Below, piece by piece: positions 1 to 6,689 of a stretch of DNA of 10,643 nt. Both the position numbers and the translations under genes were made by a program. Every line of letters begins with the position of its first letter. Position 1 is the first letter of the stretch. Under the pieces are notes generated by a model. That model was given only the letters and a program-made list of their open reading frames with translations. It made no database searches and was not told where the DNA came from. Where the stretch lies: contig JAQTVG010000016.1 in assembly GCA_028706895.1 (NCBI GenBank), positions 1 through 10,643 on the forward strand, given 5' to 3'. Source of the stretch: Candidatus Omnitrophota bacterium (GTDB lineage Bacteria > Omnitrophota > Gorgyraeia > Gygaellales > Profunditerraquicolaceae).

Positions 1-921
1 GTCGCCAATCAAATCGGATTGACCAAAGAACCAAGACTCGCAGGCTTCCTCGGTGAAGAATTTCCGACAACTCCCCTGGCCCGGAACGCTCGCCAAAGCC
101 AAGGCCACTTTATCCTCAAAGACAGGTTCTGTCCTGCGAACCGCATTCCCGTAAACGGCCCTAGGCCCGCGGGTACTATCCGTGATCGAATACTGCCCGT
201 TCACAGTTGCATTCGCTTTTTTATAAATATGGCACGCCCCAGCGACAATGGCTACCACGCCGATATAAAAAGCAATGAGAAGAACCCCTCTCCTCTTGTT
301 TCCCTTCATCCAGAACACGATCGCCAATATACAAAAAGGCAGGAAATAAATAACATAGCCCACCTCGAACGTGGCCTTGACAAAAATGAACCCAAGCACT
401 GATAAAGCGCAGCTAACAGCCAGTAACGACATACGCCCCAAACCGCTGCCCTCCTCCTGATAGGCCTGCACGGCAAACAGAACGATTAGAAGGACGAACG
501 GATAGGATAAAATCTCTGAAAAAAGGCTCATACCGGAATTCACAACAGCGGGCGAGAGACCGAAATATAAAAGTGTTCCGGCCATCACAACAGGTGATAT
601 CTTGAGGCGGCGCATCAAAATAAACATAATGACCTGCGACCACAGGATAATTAGCAGATGAAGAAATTTTTGGACGTACTGATACGACCCGTTCCATAGA
701 TTGGCTAGCGTCATACTGAAGGAGATCGATAAAGGAAAAAGTGGTTCGCGATTCGGGCCTCCCACAAAATAGCTCATCAGCCCATGTTGTTGAAGAAGAC
801 GCCCTAGTTCTTCATACCCCGACGCATCCGCACTGATGGCCATCTTTGACGTAAAAACAAGGTAGGTCCAATAAAGTGCGGTCAAAAGACAAGCCGGAAG
901 AACGCCCTGCCATTCCATCAT
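1..921 (-). CDS. Polytopic membrane protein, GT-C-like glycosyltransferase (partial, C-terminus cut by window edge)
   Basis: This is an open frame from its start to the window edge, 307 residues with no stop, so the C-terminus is missing. It has several strongly hydrophobic segments: about residues 7-24, 85-103, 110-128, 136-153, 165-183, 187-205 and 211-229. A large hydrophilic loop follows. After the first membrane segment comes an acidic motif (A31-D32-A33-S34, then a tyrosine) and later R58-E59-P60 before a hydrophobic stretch. This arrangement is typical of GT-C fold glycosyltransferases of the GT39/PMT-like type, which take sugar from a polyprenyl phosphate carrier on the outer face of the membrane. 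The start at 921 is chosen because AGGAGG lies at 936-931, 9 nt upstream. An in-frame ATG at 948 without a clear SD is the alternative, and a stop at 960-958 closes the frame upstream. The gene lies just after the GT2 gene, which could make its lipid-linked donor. The membrane protein and the frame are sure; the GT-C assignment is inference. Confidence 0.72.
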   Translation of the reverse strand, partial: MMEWQGVLPACLLTALYWTYLVFTSKMAISADASGYEELGRLLQQHGLMSYFVGGPNREPLFPLSISFSMTLANLWNGSYQYVQKFLHLLIILWSQVIMFILMRRLKISPVVMAGTLLYFGLSPAVVNSGMSLFSEILSYPFVLLIVLFAVQAYQEEGSGLGRMSLLAVSCALSVLGFIFVKATFEVGYVIYFLPFCILAIVFWMKGNKRRGVLLIAFYIGVVAIVAGACHIYKKANATVNGQYSITDSTRGPRAVYGNAVRRTEPVFEDKVALALASVPGQGSCRKFFTEEACESWFFGQSDLIGD

Positions 922-970
922 CCATGTTTTCCTCCTGCCTGCGACCATGATCACTCTCTATAGTTATGCG

Positions 971-1663
971 TCAAGACCAAAATCGGAACTTAATAATAGG
1001 CCAATACATTTCGAGCGCCGTTAACCAATTGATCTTCTTGCCCTGCCCCCTGGTTCTGGCACTGTAGCGAATAGGCACCTCAATAATCTGCAACTTTTTT
1101 TTCAAGAACTTCACGGTGATCTCCGTCTCAAAAGCGAAGTTGCGCGATGTAATCTCCACCCCCGCGAAAGCTTCCCGGCGAAAAACCTTATAACAGGTAT
1201 TCACATCTGTGATACAGGCCCCATATAACAAAGACAACGTCCAGTTAGAAATAAGATTGGCCAACCTATTGACGATCTTCATGCCATCAATATGGCCAAG
1301 GAAGCGCGATCCATAAACCACGCTTGCAGAATTATTCAGGATGGGATTAAGAAGCTGGGGGTATTGCTCGGGATCATATTCCAGATCACTGTCCTGGATT
1401 AAAAAGATATCCCCCCGGGCCTCCTTGATACCCTTCAGGAGTGCCGCGGTCTTGCCTTGATTGACCTGATGGAAAATTCTAACCTTCGGGTCAGAATGAA
1501 ACGCGTGCAGATGCCCCGCAGTATCATCCTTTGAACCATCATCAACAATAATTACCTCCAAAAGAACACCCTGAGGAAGCGGCGCGTCGATCACCTTTTG
1601 AAGGACCTGTTCAATCGTCCTTTCCTCATTATAAACAGGTATAATCACAGAAAGTAGTTGCAT
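971..1663 (-). CDS. Glycosyltransferase family 2, polyprenyl-phosphate sugar synthase-like (DPM1/DPG type)
   Basis: This complete 230-residue GT-A fold enzyme belongs to GT2. The N-terminus reads SVIIPVYNEE (residues 5-14), the nucleotide-binding region has DDGS (41-44), and the metal-binding motif is D91-S92-D93. YGSRF (117-121) and FAFETEI (176-182) are typical of the dolichol/undecaprenyl-phosphate mannose or glucose synthase branch. There is no C-terminal membrane segment, so it is a soluble or peripheral DPM1-like form. The family moves a sugar from GDP-Man or UDP-Glc to a polyprenyl phosphate on the cytoplasmic face. The sugar cannot be read from the sequence. The SD is weak (AGGGATGG-like). 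It is followed after 22-49 nt, depending on the start, by the polytopic membrane protein, a likely user of the lipid-linked sugar. A good sigma70-type promoter lies about 90-115 nt upstream. Family assignment is firm; substrate is unknown. Confidence 0.93.
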   Translation of the reverse strand: MQLLSVIIPVYNEERTIEQVLQKVIDAPLPQGVLLEVIIVDDGSKDDTAGHLHAFHSDPKVRIFHQVNQGKTAALLKGIKEARGDIFLIQDSDLEYDPEQYPQLLNPILNNSASVVYGSRFLGHIDGMKIVNRLANLISNWTLSLLYGACITDVNTCYKVFRREAFAGVEITSRNFAFETEITVKFLKKKLQIIEVPIRYSARTRGQGKKINWLTALEMYWPIIKFRFWS

Positions 1664-1751
1664 GCAACCATCCCTGCCCTTAAGATGAAAACCAAAAATG
1701 GGGTCCCACTCTCATAAGCTGAATAGAAACCTCTCTGAATTTATTAGCCTA

Positions 1752-1780
1752 ATTATAGGCATAATACCTCAATATATCAA
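1752..1780 (-). promoter_or_regulatory. Sigma70-type promoter for the GT2/membrane protein unit
   Basis: On the minus strand TTGATA (1780-1775) is separated by 17 nt from TATAAT (1757-1752): 5 of 6 and 6 of 6 matches to consensus at ideal spacing. Predicted start is near 1745, giving a leader of about 80 nt before the GT2 ATG at 1663. The -10 box lies inside an imperfect palindrome (TATTA-GCCTA-ATTA-TAGGC-A-TAATA, 1742-1765), which could be an operator. A wider inverted pair, CCTCTCT (1730-1736) and AGAGAGG (1796-1802), brackets the whole promoter. Its role is unknown. Confidence 0.6.
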
Positions 1781-1813
1781 GAATATTCTGAGTTTAGAGA
1801 GGTAATTCCTCGC

Positions 1814-1838
1814 TAAATTTGTCCGTTTTGTCCGGTCA
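1814..1838. repeat. Copy 1 of a TTGTCCG-type repeat element
   Basis: TAAATTTGTCCG (1814-1825) is followed by a 2-nt spacer and TTGTCCGG (1828-1835). The same two modules recur 67 nt away with a longer spacer. The function is unknown. Confidence 0.55.
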
Positions 1839-1880
1839 TTTTTGACTAGAAATTACGTAACTCTTTGAAGGATTAGGAGA

Positions 1881-1910
1881 TAAATTTGTCCGCCTCTCCT
1901 TGTCCGGACA
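1881..1910. repeat. Copy 2 of a TTGTCCG-type repeat element
   Basis: TAAATTTGTCCG (1881-1892) is followed by a 7-nt spacer and TTGTCCGG (1900-1907). The second module lies in a perfect 10-bp palindrome, TGTCCGGACA (1901-1910). With copy 1 this gives four TTGTCCG words in under 100 bp, starting 14 bp downstream of the stress operon's last stop. Confidence 0.55.
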
Positions 1911-1924
1911 TTGACAATAAACTA

Positions 1925-2074
1925 CTACTTTTTCATTTGCCCTTTTACAATCTTTTCAGCCTGTAACCAATAGGCTAAATCATTACCCTGCTTACATCCA
2001 TCTTTCTCCCACAACTCCTTCGCCTTCTTTTTAATACAATCTGTTGATTCTGTCTTTTTACATTTCTTTTCCAT
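1925..2074 (-). CDS. DUF2934 family small protein (49 aa)
   Basis: A 49-residue, lysine-rich, charged soluble protein. Residues 14-43 match the DUF2934 pattern as I know it: I-x-x-x-A-x-E-L-W-E-x-x-G, then G-N/R-D-x-x-x-W-L-x-A-E. Visible anchors are A18, E20-L21-W22-E23, G26 and N31-D32-L33-A34-Y35-W36-L37-x-A39-E40. The function of DUF2934 is not known to me; such proteins often lie near stress genes. Two cysteines (C5, C13) sit in the N-terminal arm. The start at 2074 is fixed by an excellent SD, AAGGAG (2086-2081), 6 nt upstream. A longer in-frame start would overlap the end of the DUF1646 gene and is rejected. It is the last gene of the operon, 26 nt after the DUF1646 stop. Confidence 0.85.
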   Translation of the reverse strand: MEKKCKKTESTDCIKKKAKELWEKDGCKQGNDLAYWLQAEKIVKGQMKK

Positions 2075-2100
2075 AACACCCTCCTTTAGATTGTGTAGAG

Positions 2101-3135
2101 TTACTTTATAAACATTAGCAGAAAGAAATAACCGGTCATTGCCAATAGCCCTAAAGGTACGCCAAATCTCGCCCATTCTGAACTCTTAATTTTAAGTTTT
2201 CCTGCGCAAATTATATTCGGTATGTTTCCGGGTATAAGCATACCTCCTGCAATCAAAAGTCCTAAAATAGCTGATTTTATCTGTAAAAGAGACATACCCG
2301 GATCTATTTCAGCTGCGGCGAGGGTGGCATTATCAAGCACAGCCGAGAACATATTTAACCAGTAGAGTCCTTGATGCGGAATTTTCGATATATAAGTCTC
2401 TACAATCGGCTTAAAACCTTGCCCCAAAAATATTAGCGCCATAACAAAAAAATACACCTTTAACGTTCTCATACTTATATCTTTTATATTTTCTTCTTTC
2501 CCGCCTGTTAGACCATGCACTTTCTGACGTTTATCAGGCATTAAGATTGCGCCTAATAAACCAAATAATATAACTCCGGGTATTATAAATAACCACAAAT
2601 GCTTAAATAAGAATAGGAAGCCTGCATGGTAAGGTATGCCTTTAAGCTTAGCTATGGTGATAGTTGAAAGCGGCTCTCCTATTGGCGTTAAAGCCGCGCC
2701 AAACCCAATGGAAAAACAGGCAAGTATTACTAAAAGAATTTCATTTCTTCTTTCCAGCGTAAGGTGAGTAATTATTTCAACCAAAACAAGAGCGGCTATA
2801 ATCGCAGTGATAACGCTTGATAAAAGTCCGAGTATTACTATTACTAAAAAAACAAAAAACTTTACGCCGATAGCGTCAGCAATCTTATTTATGCTATGTG
2901 CGATATATTTCTGTAAAACTCTGAACAAGAAACCGGCAATAAAAACTGCGAGGGTGATCTTCAGCGGCTCAACCAAGGCTTCTTTTATTAAAGGCATGCT
3001 CCACTGCGATGTAACAGTAATGGCAATACAGCCTATGACAAAAAGGAACATCTCAAGCTCTTCTTCAATTACTTTTACTGAAAAAGGCGCGATTAAAACA
3101 ACTGCCAATATAATGAATAGACTAATAAAAATCAT
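2101..3135 (-). CDS. DUF1646 family membrane transporter (probable cation transporter)
   Basis: This 344-residue, highly hydrophobic protein has about 9-10 membrane segments and the two-fold repeat logic of the ion transporter (IT/ArsB-NhaD) superfamily. The first half carries GAALTPIGEP (146-155), a re-entrant-type loop. The second half carries FSAVLDNATLAAAEI (263-277), then MLIPGNIPNIICAG (299-312) and WARFGVPLG (321-329). These are hallmarks of DUF1646. The family is linked in the literature to sodium handling, because the DUF1646 RNA motif upstream of such genes was reported to be a Na+-sensing riboswitch; I infer Na+ or H+/Na+ transport here. Its ATG overlaps the CLC stop by 4 bp (ATGA, 3135-3132), so it is probably translationally coupled to it. 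No typical SD is needed or seen. Family assignment is strong; the ion is not shown by the sequence. Confidence 0.9.
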   Translation of the reverse strand: MIFISLFIILAVVLIAPFSVKVIEEELEMFLFVIGCIAITVTSQWSMPLIKEALVEPLKITLAVFIAGFLFRVLQKYIAHSINKIADAIGVKFFVFLVIVILGLLSSVITAIIAALVLVEIITHLTLERRNEILLVILACFSIGFGAALTPIGEPLSTITIAKLKGIPYHAGFLFLFKHLWLFIIPGVILFGLLGAILMPDKRQKVHGLTGGKEENIKDISMRTLKVYFFVMALIFLGQGFKPIVETYISKIPHQGLYWLNMFSAVLDNATLAAAEIDPGMSLLQIKSAILGLLIAGGMLIPGNIPNIICAGKLKIKSSEWARFGVPLGLLAMTGYFFLLMFIK

Positions 3136-4481
3136 TTTTTAAGCTTAGTTTTGATTGTTTTGGCTAGGCCGGATAATAATCCAATTAAGCTTTTATTTCG
3201 CGGCAGAAACCGCGCTTCTACTTTTTCTATTTCTTCGCCGGTTTCTACCAACAAGGAGGGTGATTTCTTGATGGAAAGGATTTGGGACGGATATACACTG
3301 CGATGGCCTGTCATAAGGAAACTAATCACGCATGCTACAGTTGCATAGGGCGCTACCTTTGGGCCAAACAGCTCAACAGCCATTATACTTGCAGCTATAG
3401 GGGTATTCGCCGCTCCCGCTAATACTGCTACCAATCCTACTGCTGCAAAAGTAGCGGGATCCAGCCCTAAAAGGTTAGCAAATAAACTCCCGGAAGCAAC
3501 TCCGACAAAGAATATCGGAGTAACAATACCTCCGCTACCTCCAAAATTTAAGGTAATACTGGTAAAAATGATCTTTAAAATAAATGCATACCAAACAATC
3601 TTGGCTCCCTGTAAACAACTCTCAATTGTATCTAAACCCAACCCCAAATATTGCTTTGAAAATATAAAAACTAAGCCGATAAGAACTATACCACCTATAA
3701 TTCCCTTAAACGGCTTTGATATCTGTATCTTGGAAGATAATTTATTTCCTAATTTCAGCGTCTCTATCAAAATAGCTGAAACAATGCCAAAGAAGATCCC
3801 GGCAAGCACGATTTTTAGAAAGAAGGCCTCGCTAAAAACAGGAACAAAGTTTAACTGGTGGTAAAAATAACTTATCCCAAACGAGGAAGAAACGTGATAA
3901 CTGATGATTCCGGCAATAAACGAAGGCAGAAGAACATCGTATAGAATAGCTCCTATGAAAAGAACCTCAACACCAAAAATTGCTCCGGCAATAGGAGTGC
4001 CAAAAACAGAGGCAAATCCTGCGCTTATACCACAAATTACCAGCTTTTTACGGTCTCTATCATCGAACCTGAACAAATCCGCGAATATTGAGGACAACCC
4101 ACCGCCTATCTGGGCGCAGGGGCCTTCTTTACCTACCGAGCCTCCGGCTGCCAAAGTTATAATGGTTGATACAAGCTTTACGGGAACAACCGCTGCTTTA
4201 ATCTTCCCAGAATGCTTATGGACAGCCTCAATGACCTTTTCTGTTCCATGGCCTTCTGCGTCAGGAGCCAAATATTTAATAATTGCCGCGCTTAAGAATA
4301 AGGCAACAGGTAATAAAAGAAAATAATAAGAATAGTGGCTACCAAATAATCTGCTCCAATTTAAGAGTTTCAAAAAGAGAGTTGTCGACAAACCAACAAC
4401 TATTCCAATTATCGTCGCCAGAAAAACCCATTTAATGATGCTTATAAGTAAAATTGTCTCTTCCGCGAATCTTCTTTTCAT
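3132..4481 (-). CDS. CLC family chloride channel/transporter without CBS domains
   Basis: This 449-residue protein spans the full CLC membrane core and ends soon after it, so there are no CBS domains. The gating-glutamate motif is present as G117-K118-E119-G120-P121, with E119 equal to E148 of E. coli ClC. The second-half motif is GGSGGIVTP (314-322; E. coli has GIFAP), and the pore tyrosine seems kept (Y397 in SVYPSQIL, matching Y445). Two key places differ. GSGIP is replaced by G77-H78-G79-T80-E81, so the central serine aligns with His78. The internal proton glutamate (E203) aligns with V173, as in CLC channels. This suggests a passive or weakly coupled anion pathway rather than a canonical 2Cl-/H+ exchanger. 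It starts 14 nt after the 42-aa microprotein stop with a poor SD, and its stop overlaps the DUF1646 start by 4 bp. In this operon it probably serves osmotic or charge balance. Confidence 0.94.
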   Translation of the reverse strand: MKRRFAEETILLISIIKWVFLATIIGIVVGLSTTLFLKLLNWSRLFGSHYSYYFLLLPVALFLSAAIIKYLAPDAEGHGTEKVIEAVHKHSGKIKAAVVPVKLVSTIITLAAGGSVGKEGPCAQIGGGLSSIFADLFRFDDRDRKKLVICGISAGFASVFGTPIAGAIFGVEVLFIGAILYDVLLPSFIAGIISYHVSSSFGISYFYHQLNFVPVFSEAFFLKIVLAGIFFGIVSAILIETLKLGNKLSSKIQISKPFKGIIGGIVLIGLVFIFSKQYLGLGLDTIESCLQGAKIVWYAFILKIIFTSITLNFGGSGGIVTPIFFVGVASGSLFANLLGLDPATFAAVGLVAVLAGAANTPIAASIMAVELFGPKVAPYATVACVISFLMTGHRSVYPSQILSIKKSPSLLVETGEEIEKVEARFLPRNKSLIGLLSGLAKTIKTKLKK

Positions 4482-4495
4482 CTTTGGCTAATTCG

Positions 4496-4624
4496 TTATT
4501 TGCCCTGATCTTCTTTATTTTTCTTTTCAGGTAAGTTGCCTTTTATTATAACATAAATAAAAAAGTATACTACCGCTCCCAAAAGAACATACACTGGCCA
4601 ATCTCGGTATAAAGTCTCGTTCAT
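4496..4624 (-). CDS. Single-pass membrane microprotein (42 aa)
   Basis: A 42-residue ORF: a short polar head (MNETLYRDW), one membrane helix at about residues 10-28 (VYVLLGAVVYFFIYVIIKG follows P10), and a charged Lys/Glu/Asp tail (31-42). The SD is excellent: AGGAGGT (4637-4631), 6 nt before ATG, and it overlaps the stop of the preceding microprotein gene (TAGGAGGT). This coupling and the tight spacing on both sides (11 and 14 nt) show that it is a real gene. By shape it resembles small accessory subunits of membrane transporters. The obvious partner is the CLC protein encoded immediately after it. I do not recognise the family, and the partner is inference. Confidence 0.75.
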   Translation of the reverse strand: MNETLYRDWPVYVLLGAVVYFFIYVIIKGNLPEKKNKEDQGK

Positions 4625-4635
4625 TTTAATACCTC

Positions 4636-4773
4636 CTATTTTTGAATTCGTTTTGGCGTTTTGGAATCTTCTTCGCCAAGGCCTTTTTTGAATATTTTGC
4701 TAAAACAAAATATCGCCAAACCGATGATGAAACTCCATGAAATTATCATAAAAATCCAACCACTTAGCCTCAT
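4636..4773 (-). CDS. Single-pass membrane microprotein (45 aa)
   Basis: A 45-residue ORF with a membrane helix at about residues 6-25 (GWIFMIISWSFIIGLAIFCF), then a cationic, polar cytoplasmic-type tail (26-45). A Trp-x-x-Met-x-x-x-Trp pattern lies in the helix. An SD of GGGAG (4784-4780) sits 6 nt before the ATG at 4773. It begins 21 nt after the treT stop and leads straight into the 42-aa gene, whose SD overlaps its stop codon. The pattern recalls short helper peptides coded next to transporters (for example the MetS type), but I cannot place it in a named family. A role as a helper of the CLC or DUF1646 transporter is inference from position. Confidence 0.75.
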   Translation of the reverse strand: MRLSGWIFMIISWSFIIGLAIFCFSKIFKKGLGEEDSKTPKRIQK

Positions 4774-4794
4774 TCAGCGCTCCCTTTTAATAAA

Positions 4795-6009
4795 TTAACA
4801 CAAATGAACGACATCTTCAGGATGATACAACGAAAGAAACAATAACATGTAATCCCTCAGATGGCGTGTTATCAAAAAATTATTTTTTATATGCTCTCTC
4901 CCATTCTCTCCCAGTTTCTTGGCGTATTCAGGGCTGCTTAATAATTGTTTTATAGCAAAACTCGCTCCTTGTACAGAATGACACAATAACCCTGAATATT
5001 TATGCTTTATCTGCAGAGGAATCCCACCGACATTTGAAGCTACTACAGGCTTTGCCTTCCACAAGGCCTCGGCAACCGTTAACCCAAATCCTTCCCGAAT
5101 AGACTTCTGGATAATTATATCTGACGCCCTTTGCAATGCATTAATTTCTATATCATTTTGGGGTAATATTAAAATATGGATATCCGGGTCATTCTTTGCT
5201 TTTTCTTTAACTTCCCCCAGAACTTTAAATCCTTCCGGATCATCTTCCGCAGTACCTCCGGCTAAAATCAACTGGCAATTGATATATTTCTTTACCTGCA
5301 AATACGCTTCAATTACGCCTATTGGGTCTTTTAAACGGTCAAAACGCGATATCTGCGTAATAATCGGCTTGTCCTTCTTGATATCATATTTCTTCAAAAC
5401 GGAATCAATCATTTCCTGCGGCAATTCTTTATTCTTGTCGCTTAAAGGATCTATAGAGGGAGGAATTAAAAATTGCCTAATGGGCAACTTGCGGGAAAAA
5501 GCCGGAGCAGAAAATACTGCCGAGTCGAATTGAGCAATAAAATCCATAAGAAATCCCCAAACTTTTTCATTGGGATTAGATACGTCAATATGGCAGCGCC
5601 AAAGCCATTTATTAGCACTTCTCTTTTTTACCAGGGCTATTGGCTGCGGGTCATGAATAAAAACCACATCTCCGTAGGTATCAAGATTTTCGATATTCTG
5701 CTGGCTTGTTTCCATGAAAACTTCAAAATCCCTTTGGGTTATTTCCTCAGTCCTCCCATGCAAGGCATTATGAAACTTCTTCGTCACTCCAAAAAACTGC
5801 TCACCGCCTTTTATGACGTCCCATTTCGTATCTACGCCTAACTCTCGTAACAACGGAACCATATGGCTTAGTATTTCGGCAACTCCGCCTCCCACAGGCG
5901 TAGAATTTACATGCTGTATAACTTTACCTTTTAGCCGCTCGCCAAGCAGTTTTAGGTCATCAATGATGGACTGACCCACCAAAGGAATGTATCTTTCTAT
6001 TTCTGCCAT
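4795..6009 (-). CDS. treT: Trehalose glycosyltransferring synthase TreT (GT4)
   Basis: A 404-residue GT-B fold enzyme, the usual length for TreT. The reaction of the family is NDP-glucose + glucose to trehalose + NDP, in the cytoplasm; it is reversible in some archaeal homologues. Visible marks are NSTPVGGGVAEIL (35-47), the glycine-rich donor/acceptor loop of this branch; IHDPQP (118-123); WRCHIDVS (137-144); SRFDRLKDP (221-229) opening the second Rossmann domain; and the GT4 EX7E motif from E306 to E314 (REGFGLTVAE). The nucleotide sugar preference (ADP or UDP) cannot be read. The ATG at 6009 follows the DUF5752 stop by only 4 nt, with GAAGGA about 13 nt upstream, so coupling is likely. Its presence with otsAB in one operon gives two trehalose routes. 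Confidence in TreT is high; a related disaccharide synthase is the alternative. Confidence 0.9.
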   Translation of the reverse strand: MAEIERYIPLVGQSIIDDLKLLGERLKGKVIQHVNSTPVGGGVAEILSHMVPLLRELGVDTKWDVIKGGEQFFGVTKKFHNALHGRTEEITQRDFEVFMETSQQNIENLDTYGDVVFIHDPQPIALVKKRSANKWLWRCHIDVSNPNEKVWGFLMDFIAQFDSAVFSAPAFSRKLPIRQFLIPPSIDPLSDKNKELPQEMIDSVLKKYDIKKDKPIITQISRFDRLKDPIGVIEAYLQVKKYINCQLILAGGTAEDDPEGFKVLGEVKEKAKNDPDIHILILPQNDIEINALQRASDIIIQKSIREGFGLTVAEALWKAKPVVASNVGGIPLQIKHKYSGLLCHSVQGASFAIKQLLSSPEYAKKLGENGREHIKNNFLITRHLRDYMLLFLSLYHPEDVVHLC

Positions 6010-6013
6010 AATA

Positions 6014-6682
6014 TTACGCTATCCTTCTTTCGACCATGCGAATAATCTTTTTCCTTAAATCTTCTAAAGTACCTGTATAGGGATCAAAGCTTGAAATATT
6101 ATTTGCTAATTTCTTATCCCCGAGTGAATTTTCTATCCAAAATGCGAAGTCATTAGTCGGCTTCTCAAGTCTTAAGCGCGCCTCAAAAATATGAAAATAA
6201 ATAGAATCTATGGTAATTTTCTTTAAAACTTCTGCGAATTCGCTTAAGTCATATGCGATATAGTTTGTTGGTAAAATAAAACTTACCGATTTAATAAAGT
6301 GGAATTCTTCTCCAGCGCGGGCAAATTTCATTTTAGCTAACGGGTTATCATTTAGATAGCTTTCGATGGTCGAGGCAATCTTGTCGCGTAAATCCCGAAT
6401 CGTAGAATATTGAATTGTATCAATGCTAACCAACCTTTCCCCAAGCTCATCTTCGCCAAGGATGTCTGTCACCCAATACGCAAAGTCATTAGGGGGTTCG
6501 GGAGAAAGATACTGGTGCTGTTGTAGGAAACGGTGCGTATGGTGGTAGATGCTTGAGCCGGGCACTTCTTTAATCAAAGCCAAAAGCTGACCTAAAGTGG
6601 TGGCTCGTAATCCTGTCAGCTCTGACAGATGCAACCTCGTGCAAAACCTAAACGGCTCTCTTGTTCTTATTAATTCTGGCAT
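6014..6682 (-). CDS. DUF5752 family protein with two tandem domain copies
   Basis: A 222-residue soluble protein that matches, as I recall it, DUF5752 (function unknown, often seen beside trehalose genes). It is an internal duplication: residues about 9-110 and 124-221 share the same motif order. Copy 1 has F11-x-F13, SIYHH (44-48), NDFAYW (65-70), LGEDEL (75-80) and DLRDKI (97-102). Copy 2 has F127-x-F129, SIYFH (160-164), NDFAFW (177-182), LGDKKL (187-192) and DLRKKI (208-213). There is no signal peptide or membrane helix. It sits between otsB (7-nt gap) and treT (4-nt gap) with no good SD of its own, so it is translated with its neighbours. Its place inside the trehalose cluster suggests a regulator or partner of OtsB/TreT; this is inference only. 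Confidence 0.85.
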   Translation of the reverse strand: MPELIRTREPFRFCTRLHLSELTGLRATTLGQLLALIKEVPGSSIYHHTHRFLQQHQYLSPEPPNDFAYWVTDILGEDELGERLVSIDTIQYSTIRDLRDKIASTIESYLNDNPLAKMKFARAGEEFHFIKSVSFILPTNYIAYDLSEFAEVLKKITIDSIYFHIFEARLRLEKPTNDFAFWIENSLGDKKLANNISSFDPYTGTLEDLRKKIIRMVERRIA

Positions 6683-6689
6683 ATTTTGT

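Larger units (their letters stand above)
1664..1924. other. Intergenic region between the stress operon and the glycosyltransferase unit
   Basis: These 261 bases hold no credible ORF. They contain the GT2 promoter (1752-1780), its flanking inverted repeats, and two copies of a TTGTCCG-rich element (1814-1838 and 1881-1910). I see no classical GC hairpin with a T-tract downstream of the DUF2934 stop, so the end of the long operon is not marked by an obvious intrinsic terminator. Confidence 0.6.

Noticed and set aside
19..402. Plus-strand ORF of 127 aa
   Set aside because: It lies opposite the minus-strand membrane protein frame, has low-complexity, unprotein-like composition and no SD. The minus frame is open through the whole stretch with clear membrane helices.
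413..697. Minus-strand ORF of 94 aa
   Set aside because: Another frame within the partial membrane protein gene; no family features.
1911..1940. Plus-strand promoter at TTGACA (1911-1916)
   Set aside because: No -10-like hexamer at a suitable distance and no plus-strand gene downstream.
1925..2176. Longer 83-residue version of the DUF2934 gene starting at 2176
   Set aside because: It would overlap the 3' end of the DUF1646 gene; the 34 extra residues have no family match, and the ATG at 2074 has a near-ideal SD.
3904..4326. Plus-strand ORF of 140 aa
   Set aside because: Antisense to the CLC gene, whose protein motifs are unmistakable; no SD or recognisable domain.
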